A stretch of 13,763 bases of DNA from JAZMZS01 sp045120955. GTDB taxonomy: Bacteria; Bacillota; Clostridia; Oscillospirales; CAG-272. The stretch lies in NCBI GenBank assembly GCA_045120955.1, contig JBGVFH010000056.1:1-13763 (forward strand), in the 5' to 3' direction. The translations under genes and the position numbers were made by a program. Shown here one piece after another: positions 12,292 through 13,763 of the stretch (its first letter is position 1; each line of letters opens with the position of its first letter). A model generated the notes under the pieces. The model worked only from the letters and a program-made list of their open reading frames with translations, made no database searches and was not told the DNA's origin.

Positions 12292-13569
12292 TTAGATCAT
12301 TATAGCGCCGAACGGTCTTACCTTAAGAACATAGCAAGCGCCCTCGCCGAACACCTTGTTGATGAGAGTTCTGTACTCTTCTACAGCGGTATTGGGAACG
12401 AAAGCCTGAATGGTGCCTGCAAATCCGCCGCCGTGTACTCTGAACGCACCGCCCTTGCCGTTCATAAACGACTCGGTAACGCAAAGAGCAAGTGAAAGAC
12501 CCTGCTCCGCAACATTCTTTGTTGTATAAACGTTCTGCAGATACTTAAACGAAGAGTTGCCGGAGGAAAGAACGCCCTTGAAGAATGCATCCATATCGTC
12601 AGCCTTGAGCGCCGCTGCCTGAGCATCAACTCTCTTGTTCTCAGCTACGAAGTGGAAAGCTCTCATAATAGCTCTGTCTCCGCACTTTTCACGCAGAGCT
12701 GCTATATTCTCTATTATTTCCTGTTCTGTTACGTCACGAAGCACCTCATGTCCGAGCTGTTTTGCAACGCCTTTCATTTCTGCGGGAACAGATGCATAGT
12801 CGTCGTTGAGGTCGGCATGGTTTCCGCCTGTGTTTACGATGCACAGAGAATATCCCTTTGCGGAAAGGTCAAATGCGATAGGATTGATAATGGGATTTTT
12901 AGGATCGGCAAAGTCGATATTTACAAAGCCGCCGACAGCGCAAGCCGTCTGATCCATAAGTCCGCAGGGCTTGCCGAAATATTCATTTTCCGAGAACTGT
13001 GCTATCTTTGCTATCTCAGCATTTTCTACCTTGCCGTCGTTGAAGAGGTAGTTCATGATATTTCCTACCATTACCTCAAATGCGGCAGAGGAGGAAAGTC
13101 CGCTTCCCTTGAATACTTCGCTCGTTGTGTAAGCGTCAAAGCCGTCAACAGCGTATCCTCTGTCAGCAAAGCCCTTGCACATACCTGCAACTATTCCACG
13201 TGACTTGAAAAAGTTTTCGGTCTTCGGCTTGTCTGTTTCACTGATAAGGACGACATCCTCGTGATAGCCCTCGCTCTTTATCTTGATGGTGCCGTCGGTA
13301 TTCTTGCTGACAACAGCGATAATGTCAAGATTGATAGCTGCCGCAAGAACACGTCCGTAGTTGTGGTCTGTATGGTTGCCGGATACCTCGCTTCTTCCGG
13401 GAACAGAGAAAAGATATACGTCTCTCTCACAGCCGTAAAGCTCGGAGAATTTCTCTATAGAGTCAACATATCTGCCCTTCTGTCTTGCCGCATCGTCTCC
13501 ATAGATCTCGGTAAAGCGTGCATCAAGCTCGCCGCCCTTGATCGCCGAAATTAGTTCTTTGGAATTCAT
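12292..13569 (-). CDS. galK: Galactokinase-family GHMP sugar kinase
   Basis: The 425-residue cytoplasmic kinase most likely phosphorylates galactose at C1 as the first step of the Leloir pathway. All three family motifs are present: PGRSEVSGNHTDHN (57-70), FKGSGLSSSAAFE (153-165) forming the phosphate loop, and FRVHGGGFAGTIQAF (376-390). D206 in CGLMDQTA is the probable catalytic aspartate. The first motif is unusual: canonical galactokinases read GRxNxIGEHTDY, whereas here the sugar-binding Glu is Asn65 and Tyr is His69. D68 is kept. Family membership is firm, but exact sugar preference is less so. AGGAG (13576-13580) is 6 bases before the ATG. The gene stands alone with its own promoter and terminator; no galT, galE or transporter is in the window. 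Confidence 0.87.
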   Translation of the reverse strand: MNSKELISAIKGGELDARFTEIYGDDAARQKGRYVDSIEKFSELYGCERDVYLFSVPGRSEVSGNHTDHNYGRVLAAAINLDIIAVVSKNTDGTIKIKSEGYHEDVVLISETDKPKTENFFKSRGIVAGMCKGFADRGYAVDGFDAYTTSEVFKGSGLSSSAAFEVMVGNIMNYLFNDGKVENAEIAKIAQFSENEYFGKPCGLMDQTACAVGGFVNIDFADPKNPIINPIAFDLSAKGYSLCIVNTGGNHADLNDDYASVPAEMKGVAKQLGHEVLRDVTEQEIIENIAALREKCGDRAIMRAFHFVAENKRVDAQAAALKADDMDAFFKGVLSSGNSSFKYLQNVYTTKNVAEQGLSLALCVTESFMNGKGGAFRVHGGGFAGTIQAFVPNTAVEEYRTLINKVFGEGACYVLKVRPFGAIMI

Positions 13570-13624
13570 TTTTTTCTCCTATGTAGTTTATTTATATAAA
13601 AAAATATTATTTTCTCTTTAATCA

Positions 13625-13653
13625 ATTATAAAACATACAAAACAAAAAATCAA
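13625..13653 (-). promoter_or_regulatory. Promoter of the galactokinase-family gene
   Basis: On the minus strand TTGATT (13648-13653) and TATAAT (13625-13630) are 17 bases apart, giving a start near 13618 and a leader of about 50 bases. The remaining bases 13654-13763 are A/T-rich; I see no gene in them. Confidence 0.82.
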
Positions 13654-13763
13654 GTAATAGTAAAAATATTGTACAAACAAAAACAACATCAGTACGACAG
13701 TCATTTTGATCTCATAGAATATTTCACGTTTTTTCTCTCGCTGTTTTACACAACTCCTGTAAC

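Noticed and set aside
12652..13203. 183-codon frame antisense to the galactokinase gene
   Set aside because: The minus-strand kinase has all family motifs; the plus-strand frame shows no coding signals.
13669..13676. TTGTACAA palindrome upstream of the galactokinase gene
   Set aside because: Eight bases in A/T-rich sequence are too short to call an operator without a second site.
1..13763. A new defence or mobile system
   Set aside because: Every coding gene is housekeeping or metabolic, and no transposase, integrase, nuclease, helicase, toxin or phage gene was seen.

Overview
The window looks like chromosomal core sequence from a low-to-mid GC Firmicute of class Clostridia, most likely a gut anaerobe of the Ruminococcaceae/Oscillospiraceae type. 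The reasons are strong AGGAGG-type ribosome binding sites, textbook TTGACA-N17-TATAAT promoters, a T-box in front of pheST, tRNA genes with encoded CCA, a flavodiiron protein plus rubredoxins for oxygen/NO detoxification, and intergenic gaps packed with hairpin-forming dispersed repeats. The genus assignment is inference; no rRNA is present.

Layout from left to right. 1-420: one and a half copies of an imperfect dispersed repeat. 447-800: a four-tRNA operon on the minus strand (Val-TAC, Asp-GTC, Phe-GAA, Gly-GCC in transcription order) with a consensus promoter and its own terminator. 1030-2859: a two-gene unit made of a degenerate ThyX-like protein and a cation diffusion facilitator with a manganese-type metal motif. 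2941-3017: a single tRNA-Val(GAC) with a perfect promoter and terminator. 3052-3286: a multi-hairpin palindromic element. 3381-6259: a redox-defence locus, with a Crp/Fnr-type regulator (minus) divergent from a four-domain flavodiiron protein (plus), followed by a 52-residue stand-alone rubredoxin. 6325-6680: another copy of the dispersed repeat. 6801-8120: the signal peptide peptidase sppA (minus). 8235-12064: promoter, phenylalanine T-box, pheS and pheT. 12292-13569: a galactokinase-family gene (minus).

How the genes work together. In the redox locus, a TGTTG-N6-CAACA palindrome sits between two overlapping divergent promoters. It is placed to activate the flavodiiron gene (centred near -41.5 of its predicted start) and to repress the regulator's own gene. 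The flavodiiron protein carries its own flavin reductase and rubredoxin domains, and the separate rubredoxin could supply more electron-transfer capacity. The pheST operon is controlled by uncharged tRNA-Phe through the T-box; the window also holds a tRNA-Phe(GAA) gene. sppA and galK are single-gene units.

No clearly new defence or mobile system is visible and no transposase, integrase or CRISPR array was found. The observations most worth follow-up are the ThyX-like protein lacking the ThyX signature, the predicted dual-acting Crp-type operator, and several dispersed intergenic repeat families, one of which abuts minus-strand terminators at three separate sites.
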